Of a DNA stretch of 64,000 nt, positions 1 through 13,100 are shown piece by piece. The notes beneath the pieces were generated by a model. It saw only the letters and a program-made list of their open reading frames with translations, had not been told where the DNA came from and did no database searches. Positions within the stretch are counted from its first letter, which is position 1. Every line of letters begins with the position of its first letter. The translations under genes and the position numbers were made by a program. Source of the DNA: Hydractinia symbiolongicarpus (Eukaryota > Cnidaria > Hydrozoa > Anthoathecata > Hydractiniidae); assembly GCF_029227915.1 (NCBI RefSeq), contig NC_079875.1:24622001-24686000 (forward strand), given 5' to 3'.

Positions 1-972
1 GCGGATTTCGAAGCATAAAAGTTGACTGGGTGTTGAAGTGAATTACTTGTTTAAGCTCGAGACGATATGTAATGGTTTTCTGGGTTGCCGCCGCTGGGTT
101 GCCGCCGCTGGGTTCCAAGTCTACCTTTCTAAGGGGCGGTTTCTTGGTCAGCCCAAGCATTACGATACTATTTCTCAAGTGTTCATGTCTAAGGTCAGAA
201 AGCTTTTCTGTTTCCAGGTTTGCTGCTTTTTATTCTTTGTCACAACCTTTCTAAGGGCTGGGTTCCAAGTCTACCTCTCTTAGTCCTGGGCTCTGTGTCA
301 GTAGGTAAAAGCAACAACGATACGATTTGCAGCTGTCGACTTTTCTTTTTCCAAAGTTTAACAAAAGTTATTGGTTTTGGCGGACGGTGTCAATGAATGT
401 GGCTGGTGTCTTGCAGGAGGCAGGGGAAGCTTACTCAAGGGCCCGCACCAGATCCCAAGCATGAGTGAATTTCACCAATCCTCGTGTTTCCACATTCATA
501 GGTGTTTGTTTCAGTACAGTCGAAATCCATTAACTTTCCGATTATCCCTGTAAAGGGGAAAATGCAGAAGTTCTACAGCAGCTTCTTATTCTTTGGAGAG
601 AAACCTCCTTTTTTAATTAAACTTTCCGTCTTAAAAGACTAGTTTAATCTGCATTGCGATGTAGTTACTCCTATTCTCTTTTTCCTGTTTCTTACACAGA
701 TCCAGTTGACTGCCAGGAAAGACTGGTTGACACTGGGAAAGACTAGTGACTGTGGGAAAGACCACTGACGGTGGGAAAGACCATAGATCGTGAAGGCCTT
801 TAGGTTTTGGTGACTGAAGAGTGTGTGTTCTTCATTGGTTAGGATGGGTCTTTAGTTGCAATCTCGAGACGATTGATAACTCCTTCCAAAGAATGGAGTG
901 TGGCGGATTTCGGAGCATAAAAGTTGACTGGGTGGTGAAGTGAATTACTTGTTTAAGCTCGAGACGATATGT

Positions 973-3900
973 AATGGTTTTCTGGGTTGCGCCGCTGGGT
1001 TCCAAGTCTACCCTTCTAAGGGACGGTTTCTTGGTCAGCCCAAGCATTACGATACGATTTCTCAAGTCTTCATGTCTAAGGTCAGAAAGCTTTTCTGTTT
1101 CCAGGTTTGCTGCTTTTTATTCTTTGTCACAACCTCTCTAAGGGCTGGGTTCCAAGTCTACCTCTCTTAGCCCTGGGCTCTGTGTCACTATGTAAAAGCA
1201 ACAACGATACCATTTGCAGCTGTCGACTTTTCTTTTTCCAAAGTTTAACAAAAGTTATTGGTTTTGGCGGACGGTGTCAATGAATGTGGCTGTTGTCTTG
1301 CAGGAGGCAGGGGATGCTTACTCAAGGGTCCGCACCAGATCCCAAGCATGAGTGAATTTCACCAATCCTTGTGTTTCCACATTCATAGGTGTTTGTTTCA
1401 GTACAGTCGAAATCCATTAACTTTCCGATTATCCCTGTAAAGGGGAGAATGCAGAAGTTCTACAGCAGCTTCTTATTCTTTAGAGAGAAACCTCCTTTTT
1501 TAATTAAACTTTCCGTCTTAAAAGACTAGTTTTATCTGCATTGCGATGTAGTTACTCCTATTCTCTTTTTCCTGTTTCTTACACAGATCCAGTTGACTGC
1601 CAGGAAAGACTGGTTGACACTGGGAAAGACTAGTGACTGTGGGAAAGACCACTGACGGTGGGAAATACCATAGATCGTGAAGGCTTTTAGGTTTTGGTGA
1701 CTAAAGAGTGTGTGTTCTTCATTGGTTAGGATGGGTCTTCAGTTGCAATCTCGAGACGATTGATAACTCCTTCCAAAGAATGGAGTGTGGCGGATTTCGA
1801 AGCATAAAAGTTGACTGGGTGGTGAAGTGAATTACTTGTTTAAGCTCGAGACGATATGTAATGGTTTTCTGGGTTGCCGCCGCTCGGTTCCAAGTCTACC
1901 TTTCTAAGGGGCGGTTTCTTGGTCAGCCCAAGCATTACGATACGATTTCTCAAGTGTTCATGTCTAAGGTCAGAAAGCTTTTCTGTTTCCAGGTTTGCTG
2001 CTTTTTATTCTTTGTCACAACCTTTCTAAGGGCTGGGTTCCAAGTCTACCTCTCTTAGCCCTGGGCTCTGTGTCAGTAGGTAAAAGCAACAACGATACGA
2101 TTTGCAGCTGTCGACTTTTCTTTTTCCAAAGTTTAACAAAAGTTATTGGTTTTGGTGGACGGTGTCAATGAATGTGGCTGGTGTCTTGCAGGAGGCAGGG
2201 GATGCTTACTCAAGGGCCCGCACCAGATCCCAAGCATGAGTGAATTTCACCAATCCTCGTGTTTCCACATTCATAGGTGTTTGTTTCAGTACAGTCGAAA
2301 TCCATTAACTTTCCGATTATCCCTGTAAAGGGGAGAATGCAGAAGTTCTACAGCAGCTTCTTATTCTTTGGAGAGAAACCTCCTTTTTTAATTAAACTTT
2401 CCGTCTTAAAAGACTAGTTTTATCTGCATTGCGATGTAGTTACTCCTATTCTCTTTTTCCTGTTTCTTACACAGATCCAGTTGACTGCCAGGAAAGACTG
2501 GTTGACACTGGGAAAGACTAGTGACTGTGGGAAAGACCACTGACGGTGGGAAAGACCATGGATCGTGAAGTCTTTTAGGTTTTGGTGACTAAAGAGTGTG
2601 TGTTCTTCATTGGTTAGGATGGTTCTTCAGTTGCAATCTCGAGACAATTGATAACTCCTTCCAAAGAATGGAGTGTGGCGGATTTCGAAGCATAAAAGTT
2701 GACTGGGTGGTGAAGTGAATTACTTGTTTAAGCTCGAGACGATATGTAATGGTTTTCTGGGTTGCCGCCGCTGGGTTCCAAGTCTACCTTTCTAAGGGGC
2801 GGTTTCTTGGTCAGCCCAAGCATTACGATACGATTTCTCAAGTGTTCATGTCTAAGGTCAGAAAGCTTTTCTGTTTCCAGGTTTGCTGCTTTTTATTCTT
2901 TGTCACAACCTTTCTAAGGGCTGGGTTCCAGGTCTACCTCTCTTAGCCCTGGGCTCTGTGTCAGTAGGTAAAAGCAACAACGATACGATTTGCATTTGTC
3001 GACTTTTCTTTTTCCAAAGTTTAACAAAAGTTATTGGTTTTTGGCGGACGGTGTCAATGAATGTGGCTGGTGTCTTGCAGAAGGCAGGGGATGCTTACTC
3101 AAGGGCCCGCACCAGATCCCAAGCATGAGTGAATTTCACCAATCCTCGTGTTTCCACATTCATAGGTGTTTGTTTCAGTACAGTCGAAATCCATTAACTT
3201 TCCGATTATCCCTGTAAAGGGGAGAATGCAGAAGTTCTACAGCAGCTTCTTATTCTTTGGAGAGAAACCTCCTTTTTTAATTAAACTTTCCGTCTTAAAA
3301 GACTAGTTTAATCTGCATTGCGATGTAGTTACTCCTATTCTCTTTTTCCTGTTTCTTACACAGATCCAGTTGACTGCCAGGAAAGACTGGTTGACACTGG
3401 TAAAGACTAGTGACTGTGGGAAAGACCACTGACGGTGGGAAAGACCATAGATCGTGAAGGCTTTTAGGTTTTGGTGACTAAAGAGTGTGTGTTCTTCATT
3501 GGTTAGGATGGGTCTTCAGTTGCAATCTCGAGACGATTGATAACTCCTTCCAAAGAATGGAGTGTGGCGGATTTCGAAGCATAAAAGTTGACTGGGTGGT
3601 GAAGTGAATTACTTGTTTAAGCTCGAGACGATATGTAATGGTTTTCTGGGTTGCGCCGCTGGGTTCCAAGTCTACCCTTCTAAGGGACGGTTTCTTGGTC
3701 AGCCCAAGCATTACGATACGATTTCTCAAGTCTTCATGTCTAAGGTCAGAAAGCTTTTCTGTTTCCAGGTTTGCTGCTTTTTATTCTTTGTCACAACCTC
3801 TCTAAGGGCTGGGTTCCAAGTCTACCTCTCTTAGCCCTGGGCTCTGTGTCACTATGTAAAAGCAACAACGATACCATTTGCAGCTGTCGACTTTTCTTTT

Positions 3901-6301
3901 TCCAAAGTTTAACAAAAGTTATTGGTTTTGGCGGACGGTGTCAATGAATGTGGCTGTTGTCTTGCAGGAGGCAGCGGATGCTTACTCAAGGGTCCGCACC
4001 AGATCCCAAGCATGAGTGAATTTCACCAATCCTTGTGTTTCCACATTCATAGGTGTTTGTTTCAGTACAGTCGAAATCCATTAACTTTCCGATTATCCCT
4101 GTAAAGGGGAGAATGCAGAAGTTCTACAGCAGCTTCTTATTCTTTAGAGAGAAACCTCCTTTTTTAATTAAACTTTCCGTCTTAAAAGACTAGTTTTATC
4201 TGCATTGCGATGTAGTTACTCCTATTCTCTTTTTCCTGTGTCTTACACAGATCCAGTTGACTGCCAGGAAAGACTGGTTGACACTGGGAAAGACTAGTGA
4301 CTGTGGGAAAGACCACTGACGGTGGGAAATACCATAGATCGTGAAGGCTTTTAGGTTTTGGTGACTAAAGAGTGTGTGTTCTTCATTGGTTAGGATGGGT
4401 CTTCAGTTGCAATCTCGAGACGATTGATAACTCCTTCCAAAGAATGGAGTGTGGCGGATTTCGAAGCATAAAAGTTGACTGGGTGGTGAAGTGAATTACT
4501 TGTTTAAGCTCGAGACGATATGTAATGGTTTTCTGGGTTGCCGCCGCTCGGTTCCAAGTCTACCTTTCTAAGGGGCGGTTTCTTGGTCAGCCCAAGCATT
4601 ACGATACGATTTCTCAAGTGTTCATGTCTAAGGTCAGAAAGCTTTTCTGTTTCCAGGTTTGCTGCTTTTTATTCTTTGTCACAACCTTTCTAAGGGCTGG
4701 GTTCCAAGTCTACCTCTCTTAGCCCTGGGCTCTGTGTCAGTAGGTAAAAGCAACAACGATACGATTTGCAGCTGTCGACTTTTCTTTTTCCAAAGTTTAA
4801 CAAAAGTTATTGGTTTTGGTGGACGGTGTCAATGAATGTGGCTGGTGTCTTGCAGGAGGCAGGGGATGCTTACTCAAGGGCCCGCACCAGATCCCAAGCA
4901 TGAGTGAATTTCACCAATCCTCGTGTTTCCACATTCATAGGTGTTTGTTTCAGTACAGTCGAAATCCATTAACTTTCCGATTATCCCTGTAAAGGGGAGA
5001 ATGCAGAAGTTCTACAGCAGCTTCTTATTCTTTGGAGAGAAACCTCCTTTTTTAATTAAACTTTCCGTCTTAAAAGACTAGTTTTATCTGCATTGCGATG
5101 TAGTTACTCCTATTCTCTTTTTCCTGTTTCTTACACAGATCCAGTTGACTGCCAGGAAAGACTGGTTGACACTGGGAAAGACTAGTGACTGTGGGAAAGA
5201 CCACTGACGGTGGGAAAGACCATGGATCGTGAAGTCTTTTAGGTTTTGGTGACTAAAGAGTGTGTGTTCTTCATTGGTTAGGATGGTTCTTCAGTTGCAA
5301 TCTCGAGACAATTGATAACTCCTTCCAAAGAATGGAGTGTGGCGGATTTCGAAGCATAAAAAATGACTGGGTGGTGAAGTGAATTACTTGTTTAAGCTCG
5401 AGACGATATGTAATGGTTTTCTGGGTTGCCGCCGCTGGGTTCCAAGTCTACCTTTCTAAGGGGCGGTTTCTTGGTCAGCCCAAGCATTACGATACGATTT
5501 CTCAAGTGTTCATGTCTAAGGTCAGAAAGCTTTTCTGTTTCCAGGTTTGCTGCTTTTTATTCTTTGTCACAACCTTTCTAAGGGCTGGGTTCCAGGTCTA
5601 CCTCTCTTAGCCCTGGGCTCTGTGTCAGTAGGTAAAAGCAACAACGATACGATTTGCATTTGTCGACTTTTCTTTTTCCAAAGTTTAACAAAAGTTATTG
5701 GTTTTTGGCGGACGGTGTCAATGAATGTGGCTGGTGTCTTGCAGAAGGCAGGGGATGCTTACTCAAGGGCCCGCACCAGATCCCAAGCATGAGTGAATTT
5801 CACCAATCCTCGTGTTTCCACATTCATAGGTGTTTGTTTCAGTACAGTCGAAATCCACTAACTTTCCGATTATCCCTGTAAAGGGGAGAATGCAGAAGTT
5901 CTACAGCAGCTTCTTATTCTTTGGAGAGAAACCTTTTTTTTTAATTAAACTTTCCGTCTTAAAAAGCTAGTTTTATCTGCATTGCGATGTAGTTACTCCT
6001 ATTCTCTTTTTTCTGTTTCTTACACAGATCCAGTTGACTGCCAGGAAAGACTGGTTGACACTGGGAAAGACTAGTGACTGTGGAAAAGACCACTGACGGT
6101 GGGAAAGACCATAGATCGTGAAGGCTTTTAGGTTTTGGTGACTCAAGAGTGTGTGTTCTTCATTGGTTAGGATGGGTCTTCAGTTGCAATCTCGAGACGA
6201 TTGATAACTCCTTCCAAAGAATGGAGTGTGGCGGATTTCGAAGCATAAAAGTTGACTGGGTGGTGAAGTGAATTACTTGTTTAAGCTCGAGACGATATGT
6301 A
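973..6301. repeat. Satellite subarray A: two copies of a 2664-bp three-unit repeat
   Basis: Units at 973, 1861 and 2749 differ from one another but recur as the same ordered triplet at 3637, 4525 and 5413. Diagnostic differences are a 1-bp deletion in the TTGCGCCGC segment (units 973 and 3637), GCTCGG instead of GCTGGG (1861 and 4525), and an extra T in GGTTTTTGGCGG (2749 and 5413). This is a higher-order repeat with a period of 3 x 888 bp. Confidence 0.9.
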
Positions 6302-7190
6302 ATGGTTTTCTGGGTTGCAGCCGCTGGGTTCCAAGTCTACCTTTCTAAGGGGTGGTTTCTTGGTCAGCCCAACCATTACGATACGATTTCTCAAGTGTTC
6401 ATGTCTAAGGTCAGAAAGCTTTTCTGTTTCCAGGTTTGCTGCTTTTTATTCTTTGTCACAACCTCTCTAAGGGCTGGGTTTCAAGTCTACCTCTCTTAGC
6501 CCTGGGCTCTGTGTCAGTAGATAAAAGCAACAACGATACGATTTGCAGCTGTCGACTTTTCTTTTTCCAAAGTTTAACAAAAGTTATTGGTTTTGGCGGA
6601 CGGTGTCAATGAATGTGGCTGGTGTCTTGCAGGAGGCAGGGGATGCTTACTCAAGGGCTCGCACCAGATCCCAAGCATGAGTGAATTTCACCAATCCTCG
6701 TGTTTCCACATTCATAGGTGTTTGTTTCAGTACAGTCGAAATCCATTAACTTTCCGATTATCCCTGTAAAGGGGAGAATGCAGAAGTTCTCCAGCAGCTT
6801 CTTATTCTTTGGAGAGAAACCTCCTTTTTTTAATTAAACTTTCCGTCTTAAAAGACTAGTTTTATCTGCATTGTGATGTAGTTACTCCTATTCTCTTTTT
6901 CCTGTTTCTTACACAGATCCAGTTGACTGCCAGGAAAGACTGGTTGACACTGGGAAAGACTAGTCACTGTGGGAAAGACCACTGACGGTGGGAAAAACCA
7001 TAGATCGTGAAAACTTTTAGGTTTTGGTGACTGAAGAGTGTGTGTTCTTCATTGATTAGGATGGGTCTTCAGTTGCAATGTCGAGACGATTGATAACTCC
7101 TTCCAAAGAATGGAGTGTTGCGGATTTCGAAGCATGAAAGTTGACTGGGTGGTGAAGTGAATTACTTGTTTAAGCTCGAGACGATATGTA

Positions 7191-10100
7191 ATGGTTTTCT
7201 GGGTTGCCGCCGGTGGGTTCCAAGTCTATCTTTCTAAGGGGCGGTTTCTTGGTCAGCCCAAGCATTACTATGCGATTTCTCAAGTGTTCATGTCTAAGGT
7301 CAGAAAGCTTTTCTGTTTCCAGGTTTGCTGCTTTTTATTCTTTGTCACAACCTCTCTAAGGGCTGGGTTCCAAGTCTACCCCTCTTAGCCCTGGGCTCTG
7401 TGTCAGTAGGTAAAAGCAACAAGGATACGATTTGCAGCTGTCTACTTTTCTTTTTCCAAAGTTTAACAAAAGTTATTGGTTTTGGCGGACGGTGTCAATG
7501 AATGTGGCTGGTGTCTTGCAGGAGGCACGGGATGCTTACTCAAGGGCCCGCACCAGATCCCAAGCATGAGTGAATTTCACCAATCCTTGTGTTTCCACAT
7601 TCATAGGTGTTTGTTTCAGTACAGTCGAAATCCATTAACTTTCCGATTATCCCTGTAAAGGGGAGAATGCAGAAGTTCTCCAGCAGCTTCTTATTCCTTG
7701 GAGAGAAACCTCCTTTTTTTAATTAAACTTTCCGTCTTAAAAGACTAGTTTTATCTGCATTGCGATGTAGTTACTCCTATTCTCTTTTTCCTGTTTCTTA
7801 CACAGATCCAGTTGACTGCCAGGAAAGACTGGTTGACACTGGGAAAGACCACTGACGGTGGGAAAGACCATAGATCGTGAAGGCTTTTAGGTTTTGGTGA
7901 CTGAAGAGTGTGTGTTCTTCATTGGTTAGGATGGGTCTTCAGTTGCAATGTCGAGACGATTGATAACTCCTTCCAAAGAATGGAGTGTTGCGGATTTCGA
8001 AGCATGAAAGTTGACTGGGTGGTGAAGTGAATTACTTGTTTAAGCTCGAGACGATATGTAATGGTTTTCTGGGTTGCCGCCGCTGGGTTCCAAGTCTATC
8101 TTTCTAAGGGGCGGTTTCTTGGTCAGCCCAAGCATTACGATGCGATTTCTCAAGTGTTCATGTCTAAGGTCAGAAAGCTTTTCTGTTTCCAGGTTTGCTG
8201 CTTTTTATTCTTTGTCACAACCTCTCTAAGGGCTGCGTTCCAAGTCTACCTCTCTTAGCCCTTGGCTCTGTGTCAGTAGGTAAAAGAAACAAGGATACGA
8301 TTTGCAGGTGTCGACTTTTCTTTTTACAAAGTTTAACAAAAGTTATTGGTTTTGGCGGACGGTGTCAATGAATGTGGCTGGTGTCTTGCAGGAGGCAGGG
8401 GATGCTTACTCAAGGGCCCGCACCAGATCCCAAGCATGAGTGAATTTCACCAATCCTTGTGTTTCCACATTCATAGGTGTTTGTTTCAGTACAGTCGAAA
8501 TCCATTAACTTTCCGATTATCCCTGTAAAGGGGAGAATGCAGAAGTTTTCCAGCAGCTTCTTATTCTTTGGAGAGAAACCTCCTTTTTTAATTAAACTTT
8601 CCGTCTTAAAAGACTAGTTTTATCTGCCTTGTGATGTAGTTACTCCTATTCTCTTTTTCCTGTTTCTTACACAGATCCAGTTGACTGCCAGGAAAGACTG
8701 GTTGACACTGGGAAAGACTAGTGACTGTGGGAAAGACCACTGACGGTGGGAAAAACCATAGATCGTGAAGGCTTTTAGGTTTTGGTGACTGAAGAGTGTG
8801 TGTTCTTCATTGGTTAGGATGGGTCTTCAGTTGCAATGTCGAGACGATTGATAACTCCTTCCAAAGAATGGAGTGTTGCGGATTTCGAAGCATGAAAGTT
8901 GACTGCGTGGTGAAGTGAATTACTTGTTTAAGCTCGAGACGATATGTAATGGTTTTCTGGGTTGCCGCCGCTGGGTTCCAAGTCTATCTTTCTAAGGGGC
9001 GGTTTCTTGGTCAGCCCAAGCATTACGATACGATTTCTCAAGTGTTCATGTCTAAGGTCAGAAAGCTTTTCTGTTTCCAGGTTTGCTGCTTTTTATTCTT
9101 TGTCACAACCTCTCTAAGGGCTGGGTTCCAAGTCTACCTCTCTTAGCCCTTGGCTCTGTGTCAGTAGGTAAAAGCAACAAGGATACGATTTGCAGCTGTC
9201 GACTTTTCTTTTTACAAAGTTTAACAAAAGTTATTGGTTTTGGCGGACGGTGTCAATGAATGTGGCTGGTGTCTTGCAGGAGGCAGGGGATGCTTTCTCA
9301 AGGGCCCGCACGAGATCCCAAGCATGAGTGAATTTCACCAATCCTTGTGTTTCCACATTCATAGGTGTTTGTTTCAGTACAGTCGAAATCCATTAACTTT
9401 CCGATTATCCTGTAAAGGGGAGAATGCAGAAGTTTTCCAGCAGCTTCTTATTCTTTGGAGAGAAACCTCCTTTCTTAATTAAACTTTCCGTCTTAAAAGA
9501 CTAGTTTTATCTGCATTGCGATGTAGTTACTCCTATTCTCTTTTTCCTGTTTCTTACACAGATCCAGTTGACTGCCAGGAAAGACTGGTTTACACTGGCA
9601 AAGACTAGTGACTGTGGGAAAGACCACTGACGGTGGGAAAGACCATAGATCGTGAAGGCTTTTAGGTTTTGGTGACTGAAGAGTGTGTGTTCTTCATTGG
9701 TTAGGATGGGTCTTCAGTTGCAATCTCGAGACGAATGATAACTCCTTCCAAAGAATGGAGTGTGGCGGATTTCGAAGCATAAAAGTTGACTGGGTGGTGA
9801 AGTGAATTACTTGTTTAAGCTCGAGACGATATGTAATGGTTTTCTGGGTTGCCGCCGCTGGGTTCCAAGTCTATCTTTCTAAGGGGCGGTTTCTTGGTCA
9901 GCCCAAGCATTACGATGCGATTTCTCAAGTGTTCATGTCTAAGGTCAGAAAGCTTTTCTGTTTCCAGGTTTGCTGCTTTTTATTCTTTGTCACAACCTCT
10001 CTAAGGGCTGGGTTTCAAGTCTACCCCTCTTAGCCCTGGGCTCTGTGTCAGTAGGTAAAAGCAACAAGGATACGATTTGCAGCTGTCTACTTTTCTTTTT

Positions 10101-13100
10101 CCAAAGTTTAACAAAAGTTATTGGTTTTGGCGGACGGTGTCAATGAATGTGGCTGGTGTCTTGCAGGAGGCACGGGATGCTTACTCAAGGGCCCGCACCA
10201 GATCCCAAGCATGAGTGAATTTCACCAATCCTTGTGTTTCCACATTCATAGGTGTTTGTTTCAGTACAGTCGAAATCCATTAACTTTCCGATTATCCCTG
10301 TAAAGGGGAGAATGCAGAAGTTCTCCAGCAGCTTCTTATTCCTTGGAGAGAAACCTCCTTTTTTTAATTAAACTTTCCGTCTTAAAAGACTAGTTTTATC
10401 TGCATTGCGATGTAGTTACTCCTATTCTCTTTTTCCTGTTTCTTACACAGATCCAGTTGACTGCCAGGAAAGACTGGTTGACACTGGGAAAGACCACTGA
10501 CGGTGGGAAAGACCATAGATCGTGAAGGCTTTTAGGTTTTGGTGACTGAAGAGTGTGTGTTCTTCATTGGTTAGGATGGGTCTTCAGTTGCAATGTCGAG
10601 ACGATTGATAACTCCTTCCAAAGAATGGAGTGTTGCGGATTTCGAAGCATGAAAGTTGACTGGGTGGTGAAGTGAATTACTTGTTTAAGCTCGAGACGAT
10701 ATGTAATGGTTTTCTGGGTTGCCGCCGCTGGGTTCCAAGTCTATCTTTCTAAGGGGCGGTTTCTTGGTCAGCCCAAGCATTACGATGCGATTTCTCAAGT
10801 GTTCATGTCTAAGGTCAGAAAGCTTTTCTGTTTCCAGGTTTGCTGCTTTTTATTCTTTGTCACAACCTCTCTAAGGGCTGCGTTCCAAGTCTACCTCTCT
10901 TAGCCCTTGGCTCTGTGTCAGTAGGTAAAAGAAACAAGGATACGATTTGCAGGTGTCGACTTTTCTTTTTACAAAGTTTAACAAAAGTTATTGGTTTTGG
11001 CGGACGGTGTCAATGAATGTGGCTGGTGTCTTGCAGGAGGCAGGGGATGCTTACTCAAGGGCCCGCACCAGATCCCAAGCATGAGTGAATTTCACCAATC
11101 CTTGTGTTTCCACATTCATAGGTGTTTGTTTCAGTACAGTCGAAATCCATTAACTTTCCGATTATCCCTGTAAAGGGGAGAATGCAGAAGTTTTCCAGCA
11201 GCTTCTTATTCTTTGGAGAGAAACCTCCTTTTTTAATTAAACTTTCCGTCTTAAAAGACTAGTTTTATCTGCCTTGTGATGTAGTTACTCCTATTCTCTT
11301 TTTCCTGTTTCTTACACAGATCCAGTTGACTGCCAGGAAAGACTGGTTGACACTGGGAAAGACTAGTGACTGTGGGAAAGACCACTGACGGTGGGAAAAA
11401 CCATAGATCGTGAAGGCTTTTAGGTTTTGGTGACTGAAGAGTGTGTGTTCTTCATTGGTTAGGATGGGTCTTCAGTTGCAATGTCGAGACGATTGATAAC
11501 TCCTTCCAAAGAATGGAGTGTTGCGGATTTCGAAGCATGAAAGTTGACTGCGTGGTGAAGTGAATTACTTGTTTAAGCTCGAGACGATATGTAATGGTTT
11601 TCTGGGTTGCCGCCGCTGGGTTCCAAGTCTATCTTTCTAAGGGGCGGTTTCTTGGTCAGCCCAAGCATTACGATACGATTTCTCAAGTGTTCATGTCTAA
11701 GGTCAGAAAGCTTTTCTGTTTCCAGGTTTGCTGCTTTTTATTCTTTGTCACAACCTCTCTAAGGGCTGGGTTCCAAGTCTACCTCTCTTAGCCCTTGGCT
11801 CTGTGTCAGTAGGTAAAAGCAACAAGGATACGATTTGCAGCTGTCGACTTTTCTTTTTACAAAGTTTAACAAAAGTTATTGGTTTTGGCGGACGGTGTCA
11901 ATGAATGTGGCTGGTGTCTTGCAGGAGGCAGGGGATGCTTTCTCAAGGGCCCGCACCAGATCCCAAGCATGAGTGAATTTCACCAATCCTTGTGTTTCCA
12001 CATTCATAGGTGTTTGTTTCAGTACAGTCGAAATCCATTAACTTTCCGATTATCCTGTAAAGGGGAGAATGCAGAAGTTTTCCAGCAGCTTCTTATTCTT
12101 TGGAGAGAAACCTCCTTTCTTAATTAAACTTTCCGTCTTAAAAGACTAGTTTTATCTGCATTGCGATGTAGTTACTCCTATTCTCTTTTTCCTGTTTCTT
12201 ACACAGATCCAGTTGACTGCCAGGAAAGACTGGTTTACACTGGCAAAGACTAGTGACTGTGGGAAAGACCACTGACGGTGGGAAAGACCATAGATCGTGA
12301 AGGCTTTTAGGTTTTGGTGACTGAAGAGTGTGTGTTCTTCATTGGTTAGGATGGGTCTTCAGTTGCAATCTCGAGACGAATGATAACTCCTTCCAAAGAA
12401 TGGAGTGTGGCGGATTTCGAAGCATAAAAGTTGACTGGGTGGTGAAGTGAATTACTTGTTTAAGCTCGAGACGATATGTAATGGTTTTCTGGGTTGCCGC
12501 CGCTGGGTTCCAAGTCTATCTTTCTAAGGGGCGGTTTCTTGGTCAGCCCAAGCATTACGATGCGATTTCTCAAGTGTTCATGTCTAAGGTCAGAAAGCTT
12601 TTCTGTTTCCAGGTTTGCTGCTTTTTATTCTTTGTCACAACCTCTCTAAGGGCTGGGTTCCAAGTCTACCCCTCTTAGCCCTGGGCTCTGTGTCAGTAGG
12701 TAAAAGCAACAAGGATACGATTTGCAGCTGTCTACTTTTCTTTTTCCAAAGTTTAACAAAAGTTATTGGTTTTGGCGGACGGTGTCAATGAATGTGGCTG
12801 GTGTCTTGCAGGAGGCACGGGATGCTTACTCAAGGGCCCGCACCAGATCCCAAGCATGAGTGAATTTCACCAATCCTTGTGTTTCCACATTCATAGGTGT
12901 TTGTTTCAGTACAGTCGAAATCCATTAACTTTCCGATTATCCCTGTAAAGGGGAGAATGCAGAAGTTCTCCAGCAGCTTCTTATTCCTTGGAGAGAAACC
13001 TCCTTTTTTTAATTAAACTTTCCGTCTTAAAAGACTAGTTTTATCTGCATTGCGATGTAGTTACTCCTATTCTCTTTTTCCTGTTTCTTACACAGATCCA

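Noticed and set aside
1664-1682. GGAAATACCATAGATCGTGAAGG resembles a short part of U1 snRNA
   Set aside because: The U1 5' end (ACTTACCTG), Sm site and later stems are not found nearby. It is a short chance match inside the GGGAAAGAC sub-repeats.
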